Of a stretch of DNA of 64,000 nucleotides, positions 27,385 to 35,870 are shown piece by piece. Within the stretch, counting starts at the first letter, position 1. Every line of letters begins with the position of its first letter. The position numbers and the translations under genes are program-made. The DNA is from Lentisphaeraceae bacterium (lineage in GTDB: Bacteria; Verrucomicrobiota; Lentisphaeria; Lentisphaerales; Lentisphaeraceae), in the NCBI GenBank assembly GCA_021232515.1, contig JAJPOQ010000140.1, positions 94,645-158,644 of the forward strand, read 5' to 3'. Under the pieces are notes generated by a model. The model did no database searches. It was not told the DNA's origin and saw nothing but the letters and a program-made list of their open reading frames with translations.

Positions 27385-27780
27385 TTAGAGCATATCAGAG
27401 AGTGTTTTGTTCTTAAGTTCTTTCAGGAAAGCCATTTTTGCTTTACCAAGTAAACCCTTTAAACGGCAGTTTGTTGAGATACGACAAGTGTTTTTCTCAG
27501 AATTAAAACATTCAACTATATCTAAAGGCTCAACAGCCTTAACAACATCGCCGATGTTAATTTCTTCAGGTTTTAGAGAAAGGCTCATTCCACCGCCGTA
27601 CCGTCCACGCTTAAGTGTAAGGTAGCCAAGTTTGCCAAGTCTGTTGACAACTTTTACGAGGTGATTGTTTGAGATCTGAAAAAATTCACTAATTTCTTTC
27701 GTCGAGATTAACTCATCTGGTCTTTCAGCTACATAGAGTAAAACTCGTAGAGAGTAGTCTGTATTTAACGTTAGTTGCAT
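27385..27780 (-). CDS. nsrR: Rrf2-family repressor, NsrR-like (nitric-oxide sensor)
   Basis: A 131-residue winged-helix regulator. The N-terminus MQLTLNTDYSLRVLLYVA and the recognition region ISNNHLVKVVNRLGKLGYL are those of NsrR. Three cysteines (91, 99, 105) in the segment CFNSEKNTC and NCRLKG match the Fe-S ligands of NsrR-type proteins, whose cluster reacts with NO. It is divergent from a truncated globin and an Fe-S flavin reductase, typical NO-detoxification targets. The symbol is assigned on motif and context. Confidence 0.85.
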   Translation of the reverse strand: MQLTLNTDYSLRVLLYVAERPDELISTKEISEFFQISNNHLVKVVNRLGKLGYLTLKRGRYGGGMSLSLKPEEINIGDVVKAVEPLDIVECFNSEKNTCRISTNCRLKGLLGKAKMAFLKELKNKTLSDML

Positions 27781-27865
27781 TTTTCGGCCTTATATTCGTC
27801 GTTACTAATATTATTATTCCTTTTATTTAAATTTGCTATTGAAATGCAACTTAATAAGCTGTCTA

Positions 27866-27895
27866 TTTAAATATGTATCTATAATATATCTTTAA
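27866..27895. promoter_or_regulatory. Candidate NsrR operator/promoter of the globin gene
   Basis: The AT-rich segment ATTTAAATATGTATCTATAA contains, read on the minus strand, two AGATAYAT elements in tandem (AGATATAT and AGATACAT). They are loosely similar to NsrR half-sites (AANATGCATTT). It sits 15-45 bases before the globin ATG in the divergent nsrR-globin gap. Weak evidence from pattern and position. Confidence 0.3.
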
Positions 27896-27909
27896 AAAGG
27901 AAACAACAC

Positions 27910-28272
27910 ATGAGTCTCTATGAAAAACTAGGCGGTGCTGATGCCGTGAATGCTGCAGTTGATATCTTTTACCGTAAAGTCTTAGCGGATGATAGAATTA
28001 ACCGATTTTTTGAAGATGTAGATATGGAGCGCCAGGCTCAGAAGCAGAAAGCATTTTTAACAATGGTGTTTGGCGGACCGAATAATTATACTGGTTTAGA
28101 CATGAGAAACGGTCACAAGCATTTAGTGAAGATGGGACTCGATGATTCTCATGTAGACGCAGTTATCGAACTTTTAGGTGCAACACTTAAAGAACTTGGT
28201 GTTGGTGATGACGATATCGGTGAAGTTGCAGGTATTGCTAACTCAGTGAGAGACGACGTTCTGGATCGTTAA
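27910..28272 (+). CDS. Group 1 truncated hemoglobin
   Basis: A 120-residue 2-on-2 globin. It begins SLYEKLGG and has the B10 tyrosine in IFYRKV (Tyr21), a GG-rich EF region (VFGGPNNYTG) and the proximal histidine in NGHKHLVKMGL (His71 most likely). Tyr B10 and the NO-regulator next door support an NO-dioxygenase or NO-scavenging role in the cytoplasm. AAAAAGGAAA precedes the ATG. The partner reductase follows after a terminator hairpin. Confidence 0.92.
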   Translation: MSLYEKLGGADAVNAAVDIFYRKVLADDRINRFFEDVDMERQAQKQKAFLTMVFGGPNNYTGLDMRNGHKHLVKMGLDDSHVDAVIELLGATLKELGVGDDDIGEVAGIANSVRDDVLDR

Positions 28273-28296
28273 TCATACATATTGAATAGTTTTGAG

Positions 28297-28327
28297 AGTG
28301 CCATTATTCTAATGGCACTTTTTTTTT
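28297..28327 (+). terminator. Terminator between the globin and reductase genes
   Basis: AGTGCCATT / AATGGCACT, a perfect 9-bp stem with a 5-base loop, is followed by nine T. It ends 17 bases before the ATG of the reductase, so the latter depends on read-through or on a promoter overlapping the hairpin. Confidence 0.85.
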
Positions 28328-28344
28328 ATATTGGGAAAACGGAA

Positions 28345-29310
28345 ATGGCCAAAATTACTTACGAAGGAAAGACATTTGATTGTGCAGAGGATAAGTCTGT
28401 ACTTGAGTGTTTAGAAGGAAATGGATTTAAGATTCCGAGCTCGTGTAGAGCAGGGGTTTGTCAGGCTTGTGTTATGACGGCAACCTCAGGAACTCCTTGT
28501 GCAAAGTCTCAGGAAGGACTAACTCCAAATCAAATCGAACTTAACCAGTTCATGTCATGTTCATGTAAACCAACAGCAGACATAGAAGTTGCTCTAGAAG
28601 AGATAAAGAAAGCTTATTCTTGTAGTGTAACAGAACAGATAATGCTAAATGAGCGTACTCTTTTACTTAGAATGACAGTGCCAAATGCTTTTAGCTATAA
28701 AGCTGGTCAATTCGTCAATGTTATTCGTAAGAAAGATGGCCTTATGAGAAGTTACTCTATCGCCAGTGTACCGGAAGACGACTACATTGAGATGCATGTG
28801 CGCTGCTATGAAGATGGTAAGATGAGCTCATGGTTAAAAGGCTGGATTGAGCCTGGTTGTGAACTTCACTTTACAGGTCCTTTTGGTGAGTGTTTTTATA
28901 CAGATGATAAGCCAGAAGCAGATATACTTTTAGCTGGCATAGGAACTGGTATGGCTCCTTTGTATGGCATTGCTAAAGACGCTTTGCAAAAAGGTCACAC
29001 TGGCAAAATTAGCATCATCCAAGGTGCGATGTCAGAGGAAGGTCTATATTTCACTAAAGAGTTTGCAGAACTTGCTGCAACAGCAGACAATTGTGAATAC
29101 ATTTCGTCTACTGTTGATGGTTCAGGAGATGGCGTTCAAGAAGGTAAGATCGACGATGTTGTCAAAGCTAACTTTCCATCTACAGCAGGCATGAGAGTTT
29201 ATGTTTGTGGTAGCCCAAATACTGTTGGAAGACTGAAGAAGTATGCGTTTATGGCGGGTGCATCTATGTCAGATATATTCAGCGACCCTTTTACTCAAGC
29301 AAGCGAGTAA
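28345..29310 (+). CDS. 2Fe-2S ferredoxin / FAD-NAD(P) reductase fusion (globin reductase candidate)
   Basis: A 321-residue electron-transfer flavoprotein. The N-terminal plant-type 2Fe-2S domain has Cys34, Cys39, Cys42 (SCRAGVCQAC) and a fourth Cys at 72 or 74. The FAD domain has RSYSIAS, the NAD(P) domain GIGTGMAPL, and a C-terminal CGSP. This matches the reductases of the phenol-hydroxylase/Hmp type. The most likely substrate is the truncated globin upstream, giving a split flavohemoglobin. The frame runs upstream into the terminator; ATG 28345 is where the ferredoxin domain begins. Confidence 0.88.
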   Translation: MAKITYEGKTFDCAEDKSVLECLEGNGFKIPSSCRAGVCQACVMTATSGTPCAKSQEGLTPNQIELNQFMSCSCKPTADIEVALEEIKKAYSCSVTEQIMLNERTLLLRMTVPNAFSYKAGQFVNVIRKKDGLMRSYSIASVPEDDYIEMHVRCYEDGKMSSWLKGWIEPGCELHFTGPFGECFYTDDKPEADILLAGIGTGMAPLYGIAKDALQKGHTGKISIIQGAMSEEGLYFTKEFAELAATADNCEYISSTVDGSGDGVQEGKIDDVVKANFPSTAGMRVYVCGSPNTVGRLKKYAFMAGASMSDIFSDPFTQASE

Positions 29311-29320
29311 AACGTTTCAG

Positions 29321-29344
29321 TGCCCGTTACTAAAGTAGCGGGTA
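29321..29344. terminator. Hairpin between converging reductase and TPR genes
   Basis: TGCCCGTTAC, loop TAAA, GTAGCGGGTA: a 10-bp stem with two G-U pairs in the 38-base gap between the two stop codons. There is no U tract on either strand, so it may act as a transcript end-stabiliser rather than a full terminator. Confidence 0.45.
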
Positions 29345-29348
29345 CGAT

Positions 29349-31043
29349 CTACTTATTTTCTTCAGCGTATAGTTTTCTCGACTTCTCAAAAAACTCTTTG
29401 GCTTTATTCTTGTCACCAGTAGTTTCATAGAGAGAGCCAAGTTCATTTAGCTTTTCAGCTAGATTTAGTCTGTCTTGATCTTCCGCTTGTTCTAGTATAG
29501 AAATACTTCTCGCTGCAAACTGTATGGCTTTAGATGTTTGGTTTTGAAGCTTATAGAGTTCTGCGACCTCACTCAATTCTTTGATGATCTTAGGCGATTT
29601 ATTGCCGTGGATAAACTCAGAAACCTTTAAGGCCTTTAGCGTAAATGCAGTTGCCATAGGATAGTTCTTTTCAGTTTTGTGAATAAGTACTAAGCTTTTG
29701 TATATAGGCATGTAGTTAGGGTGGTTCTCAGGGAATGTACTTTTTAGCAAGTCTAGAGTTTCAGTACATTTGGTGATTGCTTGCGGGTACTTTTCCGCTC
29801 GGTAAAACAGCAGGGCCATTTTGTTTCTTTGTTCTATAGCATTGGAACTGGTCGGGCCAAAGGCATCCGATACGAGTTGCAGGCTTTCATCGAGTATTGC
29901 TTGAGCTTTTAAGTATTGTTGAAGCTCTGAGTTGCACTCAGCTAAAGCATTGTAGTCATAGACTAAGTTGGGGTGAGTTTCGCCAAGGTTTTGTTTATGG
30001 AACGAAAGAAGCTTCAAAAGAGTTTTCTCAGCTTTTTCAAAATTTTGTAATGATAAGTAGTGGCTACTCAATATTTCTAATGACATTTCAAAAAGGTCAT
30101 TGTTAAGCTCGTCACTTCCCGCAAGCTTGACTGCCGTCTTTAACATCTCTTCAGCCTTGGCAATATTTTGTAGGCTTTGGTGGATGATGGCTAGTTTTTG
30201 ATAAGTTGTGATTAACTGAGGATCTGAGCTTGTTCTCTTTTCTAAATTTATTTCTAAAGCTTTTTGGCAAGAGGATAAAGCTTTGGAGAAATTGTCTATT
30301 TCAAGATAAGCATCGGCTTGTTGGTTTAAGTAGTCGGCGATAGAGATAGACTCAGGTCCATTTGTTTTTTCTGCCACTGAAATGAGTTTACTTAAGGTGG
30401 ATATCTCATCTTCGTGATTATGCTCTTCTCGTTTAAATGAGAGTTTTATCTCAAGATACTTTTTGATGCTTTCATGGTTTTCACCATCTTTCTTCTCTAA
30501 GAGTCCAACAAGTTCGTCGATATCCGTATAAAGTTCTTCATAGTTTTTGAGATATGCTTGGATACGAATCTTCATAAATAGATTGTCTATGGTGTCTTCT
30601 TCAGTCTCACCTAAGAACTTTTTCTGCAGTTGAGTTAAGTGCTGGTAAAGTTTTAAGGCGCCTTCTATATCTTCGAAAGCAAGTGTGATGGATGCTAATT
30701 TTTTATAGGCTCCGACAAGTTCCTTTTTATTGGCTTCCGGTAAAGTGTTAAGTATGCGGATCAAGCGGCTATATTCTTTGCGGGCACTGCCGAACATTCT
30801 TTTTTCGTAGAAGATGTAGGCAAGTCTTTTGGACTCTTCAGCAGTTTCTTGACTCATCTCGCCAAATTCACGAATGCTGAATTCAAGTGATCTTTCGGCA
30901 TATGGCAAAGCGTCGGTGCTGTAGCCCGCTTCAAAAAGCTCTTGTGCCATAGATGAGATCTTATCCAGTTGCTCATGCTTGCTAGCAGGTGAGCAGGATA
31001 CCCAAAAAATGGCTGTTGTTAATATGTATAAAGTTTCTCTCAT
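29349..31043 (-). CDS. TPR-repeat lipoprotein
   Basis: A 564-residue lipoprotein (signal ending FWVSC, Cys about residue 17) made almost wholly of tetratricopeptide repeats of the kinesin-light-chain type, e.g. LGETHPNLVYDYNALAE and FPENHPNYMPIYKSLV. The repeats form a protein-binding superhelix; no enzyme domain is present. It would be anchored at the membrane surface. The frame extends to a GTG at 31070; ATG 31043 gives the proper signal peptide. Role unknown beyond scaffolding. Confidence 0.8.
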   Translation of the reverse strand: MRETLYILTTAIFWVSCSPASKHEQLDKISSMAQELFEAGYSTDALPYAERSLEFSIREFGEMSQETAEESKRLAYIFYEKRMFGSARKEYSRLIRILNTLPEANKKELVGAYKKLASITLAFEDIEGALKLYQHLTQLQKKFLGETEEDTIDNLFMKIRIQAYLKNYEELYTDIDELVGLLEKKDGENHESIKKYLEIKLSFKREEHNHEDEISTLSKLISVAEKTNGPESISIADYLNQQADAYLEIDNFSKALSSCQKALEINLEKRTSSDPQLITTYQKLAIIHQSLQNIAKAEEMLKTAVKLAGSDELNNDLFEMSLEILSSHYLSLQNFEKAEKTLLKLLSFHKQNLGETHPNLVYDYNALAECNSELQQYLKAQAILDESLQLVSDAFGPTSSNAIEQRNKMALLFYRAEKYPQAITKCTETLDLLKSTFPENHPNYMPIYKSLVLIHKTEKNYPMATAFTLKALKVSEFIHGNKSPKIIKELSEVAELYKLQNQTSKAIQFAARSISILEQAEDQDRLNLAEKLNELGSLYETTGDKNKAKEFFEKSRKLYAEENK

Positions 31044-31154
31044 GCCTCGATCCGAAAAAATGTGTATCACTATTATAGTAAGTTATGTGGTTTGTTAAAA
31101 CGAATTTATTGCTTTAATTATTGTTAATGTAAAAAATAATCTTACAGAGGTTGC

Positions 31155-32384
31155 TTGAGCGAATTGTTAAAACCTGAACTTTTTTTCAAAAGTGTGCTTA
31201 AACTGAAAGAGCCATTTTGTTTGGATGAGGTAGATCCGGAGAACCATTTTTCGGAAGAATTGTTAGAAACCAGTGAACTATTTTTCTGGGTTTTTGATAA
31301 TGACGGCTCCAGACAGTTTATTTCAAAGCAAAGCTTTTTTGAGGGTACTAAGTTTCGTGTCCATTTAGAAAAGAACGAAATTGAGGAAAAGTACCTCGTC
31401 GCTCCTGCGCGTTTTTTGCCTTTTGTGTCTTCCATTCCTAAACTCATTATTTCGGGTAAAGAAGTTCCGGTTATCCGAAAGAGCATCAAGTCTGCATACT
31501 TGAAGAAGGTATTCGCTTTAGATGAGGGGCAAGAGTTTATACGTCAATTGCAAACTGATCAGAGTCGACAACTTACGAGTCTCGAAGCAGATTTTGAAAT
31601 TGAGACTAGTGTCTACGATTTATCGGCATTTTCAGATGAGATTCAAAATGGTGTGCACCTTTCTCTTATTGTTAAAGAGGGGACGGTGTCTGGAGAGTTA
31701 TTGCAGTCAGAGGATATAAATCTAGGCGCAGTTAAAACTTGGTGTGAGCAGATGGAGAAGACTTTGCTCGGAGTCTTCAAAGAGTTTGGTCCTTTCTATG
31801 ACATTTCACAACAGCTCGAGTTAGCCTACTTTTATGGTCCGAATAAGCTTCGAAGCTGTCCTAGTCTGGCGATCCGCGACTTTATAAAACTTTCAGCCTA
31901 CATAGAAAGTAAGAGTTTTGTTTTCCGTAAAATCCTTTGGTTTAAAGATCGAAACCCTTTAGAGTCAGCATTTGCTATAGATAAAGCGACTAAGTTTCGA
32001 GATGCACTTGCTTCATCATTAGAAGTAGATGCAGCTTTTTATAGTTTGTTGCCAGTTGAGTGTGAATTATTTTTTAGTTCTGTGAATAACGAAGCAATGA
32101 GTGAAAAAAACGCTCCAAGCGAGTTACAGGTGGCGGTAAATAAATTCGCTCTCTGGGTTAAAAATAGTCAAGATAACTTAAGTGGCAGTGAGTTGGCAGT
32201 GGAGGAGATGTTGATTCTAGAATCAGTCTTCTTAGACCTGCAGTACTTATGTCAGCGCTTTTTAAATCCAGCGTTAGTTGTTGACCCGAAAGAGTTTTTA
32301 CAAGCAGTAGAGCTAAATACGAAGATGCTTCAAGAAGTGTGCGAGCTACTTCAGTTTTTCTATTTCTCCGATTCTTGCAAATAG
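31155..32384 (+). CDS. Hypothetical protein of unknown family, 409 residues
   Basis: I do not recognise this protein. It starts at TTG 31155 with AGAGG 4 bases upstream. It is soluble, acidic, rich in Phe, Leu and Glu, with no signal peptide or membrane segment. An N-terminal mixed part (to about residue 110) is followed by a mainly helical region; helices near the end (QYLCQRFLNPALVVDPKEFL) suggest a bundle. It ends with its own terminator, and fliW follows behind its own sigma-54 promoter, so the pair need not be co-regulated. Confidence 0.75.
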   Translation: MSELLKPELFFKSVLKLKEPFCLDEVDPENHFSEELLETSELFFWVFDNDGSRQFISKQSFFEGTKFRVHLEKNEIEEKYLVAPARFLPFVSSIPKLIISGKEVPVIRKSIKSAYLKKVFALDEGQEFIRQLQTDQSRQLTSLEADFEIETSVYDLSAFSDEIQNGVHLSLIVKEGTVSGELLQSEDINLGAVKTWCEQMEKTLLGVFKEFGPFYDISQQLELAYFYGPNKLRSCPSLAIRDFIKLSAYIESKSFVFRKILWFKDRNPLESAFAIDKATKFRDALASSLEVDAAFYSLLPVECELFFSSVNNEAMSEKNAPSELQVAVNKFALWVKNSQDNLSGSELAVEEMLILESVFLDLQYLCQRFLNPALVVDPKEFLQAVELNTKMLQEVCELLQFFYFSDSCK

Positions 32385-32404
32385 GGAATAAAATTCCCCT
32401 TTTT
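32384..32404 (+). terminator. Terminator after the 409-residue hypothetical gene
   Basis: GGGAAT / ATTCCC with a 3-base loop, followed by CTTTTT. The stem begins within the TAG stop codon. Confidence 0.5.
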
Positions 32405-32516
32405 GGTAATTCCTTCCTGAAAAATAAGCTTTTTGTTAAAAGAAGTAAAAGTTTATATTATTCATAAGTTACTTAATTTAAGTCATTTATGTATTTTGAG
32501 GGGCCGCGTCAAATAG

Positions 32517-32533
32517 CTGGCACTTTCATTGCA
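32517..32533 (+). promoter_or_regulatory. Sigma-54 (RpoN) promoter of fliW
   Basis: CTGGCACTTTCATTGCA fits the sigma-54 consensus TGGCACG-N4-TTGCW at all but one position, with the essential GG (32519-32520) and GC (32531-32532) ten bases apart. Transcription would start about 32544, 27 bases before the fliW ATG. This implies an AAA+ enhancer-binding activator, not seen in the window. Confidence 0.75.
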
Positions 32534-32570
32534 TTTAGTCTTCTTGCACTAGAATGCAGGAGAATGAAAA

Positions 32571-33080
32571 ATGAAAAAAGAATCAATTGACTTTGGAACA
32601 GCGACCGCGATGGAGATCCGTCATGGTGCACAAAGTTCTATAGTACCTCTAGAGAGTGAAGTGATATTCACTTTTGAAAATGGCTTACCAGCTTTCGAGG
32701 ATTGTAAAGAGTTCATCTTTGTGATGGAAAAACAGCTAGAACCATTTTTGGTTATGCAGTCACTAAATCAAGAAGACTTGAGCTTTGTGTGTATTGACCC
32801 GTTTATTATCACAGATGATTATACTGTCAAAATAAATGAAGGTATCATGGAGACTTTAGAAGTTGAAGATCGCCACGATATTTTGATTATGACTGTTGTG
32901 ACAGTAGATCCAGATATGACGAAAACTACCGCCAATCTTGTTGGTCCGATCATACTTAACATGAAGACAAACAAAGGTATGCAAGTGATCTTGGATGATA
33001 TAAATCCAGAATATGTCCGTTACAATGTTTGGGATGGTGCAACAGCACAAGAAGAGCGTGAAGATAGTTGCGCAGGTTAA
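32571..33080 (+). CDS. fliW: Flagellar assembly factor FliW
   Basis: FliW binds flagellin and CsrA, coupling flagellin level to CsrA translational control. The 169 residues show the family features: VIFTFENGLPAFEDCKEFIF near the start, SFVCIDPF in the centre, LGP-like LVGPIILNMKT and the NPEYVRYNVW tail. AGGAG lies 8 bases before ATG 32571. CsrA, its usual immediate neighbour, is absent from the window, as are all other flagellar genes; the gene stands alone behind a sigma-54 promoter. Confidence 0.92.
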   Translation: MKKESIDFGTATAMEIRHGAQSSIVPLESEVIFTFENGLPAFEDCKEFIFVMEKQLEPFLVMQSLNQEDLSFVCIDPFIITDDYTVKINEGIMETLEVEDRHDILIMTVVTVDPDMTKTTANLVGPIILNMKTNKGMQVILDDINPEYVRYNVWDGATAQEEREDSCAG

Positions 33081-33131
33081 GCTTAAACTTTGAAGTGTTC
33101 GGTGTATATTTATCGCCAAAAAGGTTTTTAG

Positions 33132-33773
33132 ATGGCGATTGTTAAACAGACATTTCCAGTTGGTTTGTACCAATGCAACTGTAGCATTATTTATTGCGAC
33201 AAGACACTCGAGGCAATCATCATAGATCCTGGTTCAGAGCCAGAGACTATAGTTGCTAAAGTTGAATCGAAAGGTCTTAAAGTTAAGTACTTGTTACATA
33301 CTCACGCTCACTTGGACCACTTTGGAGCGACATCTAAAGTGAAGGAAAAGTGTTCAGCTGTTATAGGTTTACATAAAGCCGATGAGTTTTTGTATAATCT
33401 GCATGAACAGCAGTCCGCTATGTTGGGCTTACCTCAAACGACTATATCTACGATCGATCATTATATCCAAGATAATGAAGAGTTTACATTTGGAGAAGGT
33501 CAGTTAAAAACCTTATTCACTCCAGGGCATACTCCGGGTAGTATATCATTCTCTCTTGAAATAGGTTCAGAGCTATTTCTGTTTTCCGGAGACACTCTCT
33601 TTAATGGCGGTATAGGTCGTACAGACTTTCCTGGTGGCGATAGCGAATTGATTGTAAAGTCAATTAAAGATAGGCTTTATACTTTGGATGGCGATTGTCG
33701 AGTTATTCCAGGGCATGGGGATGAAACTTTGATTGGTAAAGAAAAACGCTCCAACCCCTTTGTTAGAGCGTAA
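33132..33773 (+). CDS. MBL-fold metallo-hydrolase (glyoxalase II-like)
   Basis: 213 residues of the metallo-beta-lactamase fold: THAHLDH (H58-x-H60-x-D62-H63), GHTPGS, SGDTLFNGGIGRTD and a final PGHGDET. The metal site is complete, and the length is that of the short glyoxalase II-like group, which hydrolyses thioesters or persulfides. The missing C-terminal glutathione domain makes true glyoxalase II less certain. Confidence 0.88.
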   Translation: MAIVKQTFPVGLYQCNCSIIYCDKTLEAIIIDPGSEPETIVAKVESKGLKVKYLLHTHAHLDHFGATSKVKEKCSAVIGLHKADEFLYNLHEQQSAMLGLPQTTISTIDHYIQDNEEFTFGEGQLKTLFTPGHTPGSISFSLEIGSELFLFSGDTLFNGGIGRTDFPGGDSELIVKSIKDRLYTLDGDCRVIPGHGDETLIGKEKRSNPFVRA

Positions 33774-33783
33774 TGAGTTTTTT

Positions 33784-33821
33784 ATGATGCCGCTTTTATG
33801 TCGGCATCATTCAATTTTTTT
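33784..33821 (+). terminator. Terminator after the MBL hydrolase gene
   Basis: ATGATGCCG / CGGCATCAT, a perfect 9-bp stem with 9-base loop, then TCAATTTTTTT. The T run overlaps the stop codon of the converging gene. Confidence 0.75.
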
Positions 33822-34188
33822 ACGAAGAGTTCTTTAGACTCAAAGGACTTATAACCTCAGTTAAGTCTATACCTCTGTTTGGCACAGTTTCTTTATGAAT
33901 CACTTCAAGATTTTTAGCTTGTTTTGTGAGTGACTCTTTTGAAGTTGATAGGTTAGATACCAGAGCTTTTTGAATCTCAGCTTCAGTTTCTCTGATAAAT
34001 TCCTTTTCAGCTTCCTTGAGCTTCAATCGTTTAAAGGTATTCGAAATTCTTTTTTTAGCCTGTTTGTACTTACTGTCATCCTGTCTGGATGAGTCAGGCT
34101 TTTGTTGACGCTTATTTACCTGCTTAGCAGATACCGGAGTAGCCGCGACACCTAGTGCAACGATTAGAGCTGAAACGTGTTTTTTCAT
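33820..34188 (-). CDS. Small secreted basic protein, unknown function
   Basis: 122 residues with a clear signal peptide (cleavage after PVSA, about residue 21). The mature part is highly charged (many Lys, Glu, Gln) and probably helical; no known domain is recognised. GGAGG precedes ATG 34188 by 5 bases, which decides against longer in-frame starts. The mature N-terminus has KPDSSRQDD, reminiscent of PDSKRQDG at the start of the secreted esterase encoded at 35871, perhaps a shared local feature. Confidence 0.7.
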   Translation of the reverse strand: MKKHVSALIVALGVAATPVSAKQVNKRQQKPDSSRQDDSKYKQAKKRISNTFKRLKLKEAEKEFIRETEAEIQKALVSNLSTSKESLTKQAKNLEVIHKETVPNRGIDLTEVISPLSLKNSS

Positions 34189-34328
34189 GTATCCTCCATA
34201 TTTTGTTTGGTGCTGTGAATTTAGCATTTAGCGTGTCAGATCTACTTTTGAGAGTTATATCTCATTATTATCAAGTACTTTAAGGTTTTGTTGTGGCTTG
34301 CATCGGTTTCTCCCAAAAGCCGATATTA

Positions 34329-34341
34329 TGACAAGTTGTCA
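34329..34341. promoter_or_regulatory. Palindrome in the divergent avtA / small-secreted-protein gap
   Basis: TGACAAGTTGTCA is a perfect inverted repeat (6 + 1 + 6) within the 296-base divergent gap upstream of avtA. A regulator site is possible; no other feature, and no convincing promoter, was found in this gap. Confidence 0.3.
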
Positions 34342-34484
34342 CACCTGCCTGACACATTGACGCTGTATAAATATTTATGAATCTTGGTTGGAAAACAATA
34401 CTTATAACCAAAAAAATGTTTTCCAGAACCTGAAGTCTTATCTTGGGGCTTTATCTTGCTCTAAAGAATTTTTTGGAGAGTTAA

Positions 34485-35738
34485 ATGAAGTTGTCAAAGT
34501 TTGGCAAGAAGTTTTCACGCCATTCAGGAATAGTTCAGCTCATGGACGACTTAGGTAGTGCCATGGCAGAGAATGATGAAATGTTGATGCTGGGCGGAGG
34601 GAATCCAAGCCATATCAAAGAAATTCAAGATCTGTTCCAACACCAGCTTCAGGATATAGTAGATGACCGCCCGCGCTTAGACGCTTTACTGGGAAACTAC
34701 GACGGCCCAGCTGGTGAGATAAACTTCAGAAAAGGTTTGGCCGATCTTTTTAAAGAACAATTTGCTTGGGATATAACCGCTGAAAATATCTGTTTGACGA
34801 ATGGTAGTCAAAGTGGCTTTTTTACTTTGATGAATATGTTTGGCGGGGAAAATGAAGATGGCTCAAAAAGTAAGATCCTTCTTCCGCTTATTCCCGAGTA
34901 TATCGGTTATACAGACCAAGGTTTGTCAGAAGAGTTTTTTGTCACGGTACGCCCAAAAATAGAAATGCTCGATGATCATACTTTTAAGTACCGCGTAGAC
35001 TTTGACTCTCTTGAAATAACTGATGATATAGCGGCTATCTGTGTTTCTCGTCCAACAAATCCAACAGGAAATGTTATGACGGATGACGAGATAGAGCAAC
35101 TTGCGATACTTGCTCAAAAACACGACATCCCACTGATTATAGACAATGCTTACGGCTTGCCATTTCCAGACATCATCTTTGTAGATGCTAAACCACTATG
35201 GCATGAAAATATCATTCTTTGTATGAGTTTATCTAAGCTTGGTTTGCCTGGAGTTAGAACTGGTATAGTGGTTGCAAGCGATAAGATCGTTAAGGCTATT
35301 GGCGACATCAATTCCATCTTGAGTTTATCTCCGGGGAGTTGGGGTGCAAATATAGCAAAGGGCTTATTGGAAGATGGCGAGATAATCCGTATGAGTCATG
35401 AAGTGATAAGACCATATTATCATTCAAAAGCACTTAAGGCTTTAGAAGTCATCAAGCGTGAGTTCGATGGACTTGACTATGCTGTTCATAAACCAGAAGG
35501 AGCTCTGTTCTTATGGGTTTGGTTTAAGGATTTACCTATATCAAGTTATGAGCTTTATGAGCGTCTTAAAAAGAAAAATGTCTTGATCGTTTCTGGTCAC
35601 TATTTCTTTTTTGATCAAGTTGAAGATTGGGATCATAGTCAAAAATGTATCCGCATGACTTACTCGATGGATGAGTCGGTGGTGGAAGAGGCTATCACAA
35701 TCATGGCAAAAGAGCTAAAGGCCCTGCAAGGGAAGTAA
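34485..35738 (+). CDS. avtA: Valine--pyruvate aminotransferase
   Basis: A PLP transaminase (417 residues) that links valine and alanine metabolism. The N-terminus KFGKKFSRHSGIVQLMDDLG and the segment MLGGGNPSHI are characteristic of AvtA, and the PLP lysine lies in SLSKLGLPGVRTG. NYDGPAGEINFRKGLA and SRPTNPTGN are other fold-type I landmarks. GGAGAG precedes the ATG. It is an isolated gene, but valS and ilv genes elsewhere in the window concern the same amino acid. Confidence 0.93.
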   Translation: MKLSKFGKKFSRHSGIVQLMDDLGSAMAENDEMLMLGGGNPSHIKEIQDLFQHQLQDIVDDRPRLDALLGNYDGPAGEINFRKGLADLFKEQFAWDITAENICLTNGSQSGFFTLMNMFGGENEDGSKSKILLPLIPEYIGYTDQGLSEEFFVTVRPKIEMLDDHTFKYRVDFDSLEITDDIAAICVSRPTNPTGNVMTDDEIEQLAILAQKHDIPLIIDNAYGLPFPDIIFVDAKPLWHENIILCMSLSKLGLPGVRTGIVVASDKIVKAIGDINSILSLSPGSWGANIAKGLLEDGEIIRMSHEVIRPYYHSKALKALEVIKREFDGLDYAVHKPEGALFLWVWFKDLPISSYELYERLKKKNVLIVSGHYFFFDQVEDWDHSQKCIRMTYSMDESVVEEAITIMAKELKALQGK

Positions 35739-35870
35739 GTTTCTTTACCGCTTTTATCTTTTTTACATACTTTATTGCAGGAAACTTTCACCTAAATCTT
35801 GTTTAGTTTGAGAGTTGGTTATTTGTTAGGCACTTGTGTTTAAAACAGTGTTAACTATGTGGAGTGTAAT

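Noticed and set aside
32385..33131. A csrA gene beside fliW
   Set aside because: No short ORF resembling CsrA is found on either strand in the flanks; the neighbours are the hypothetical protein and the MBL hydrolase.
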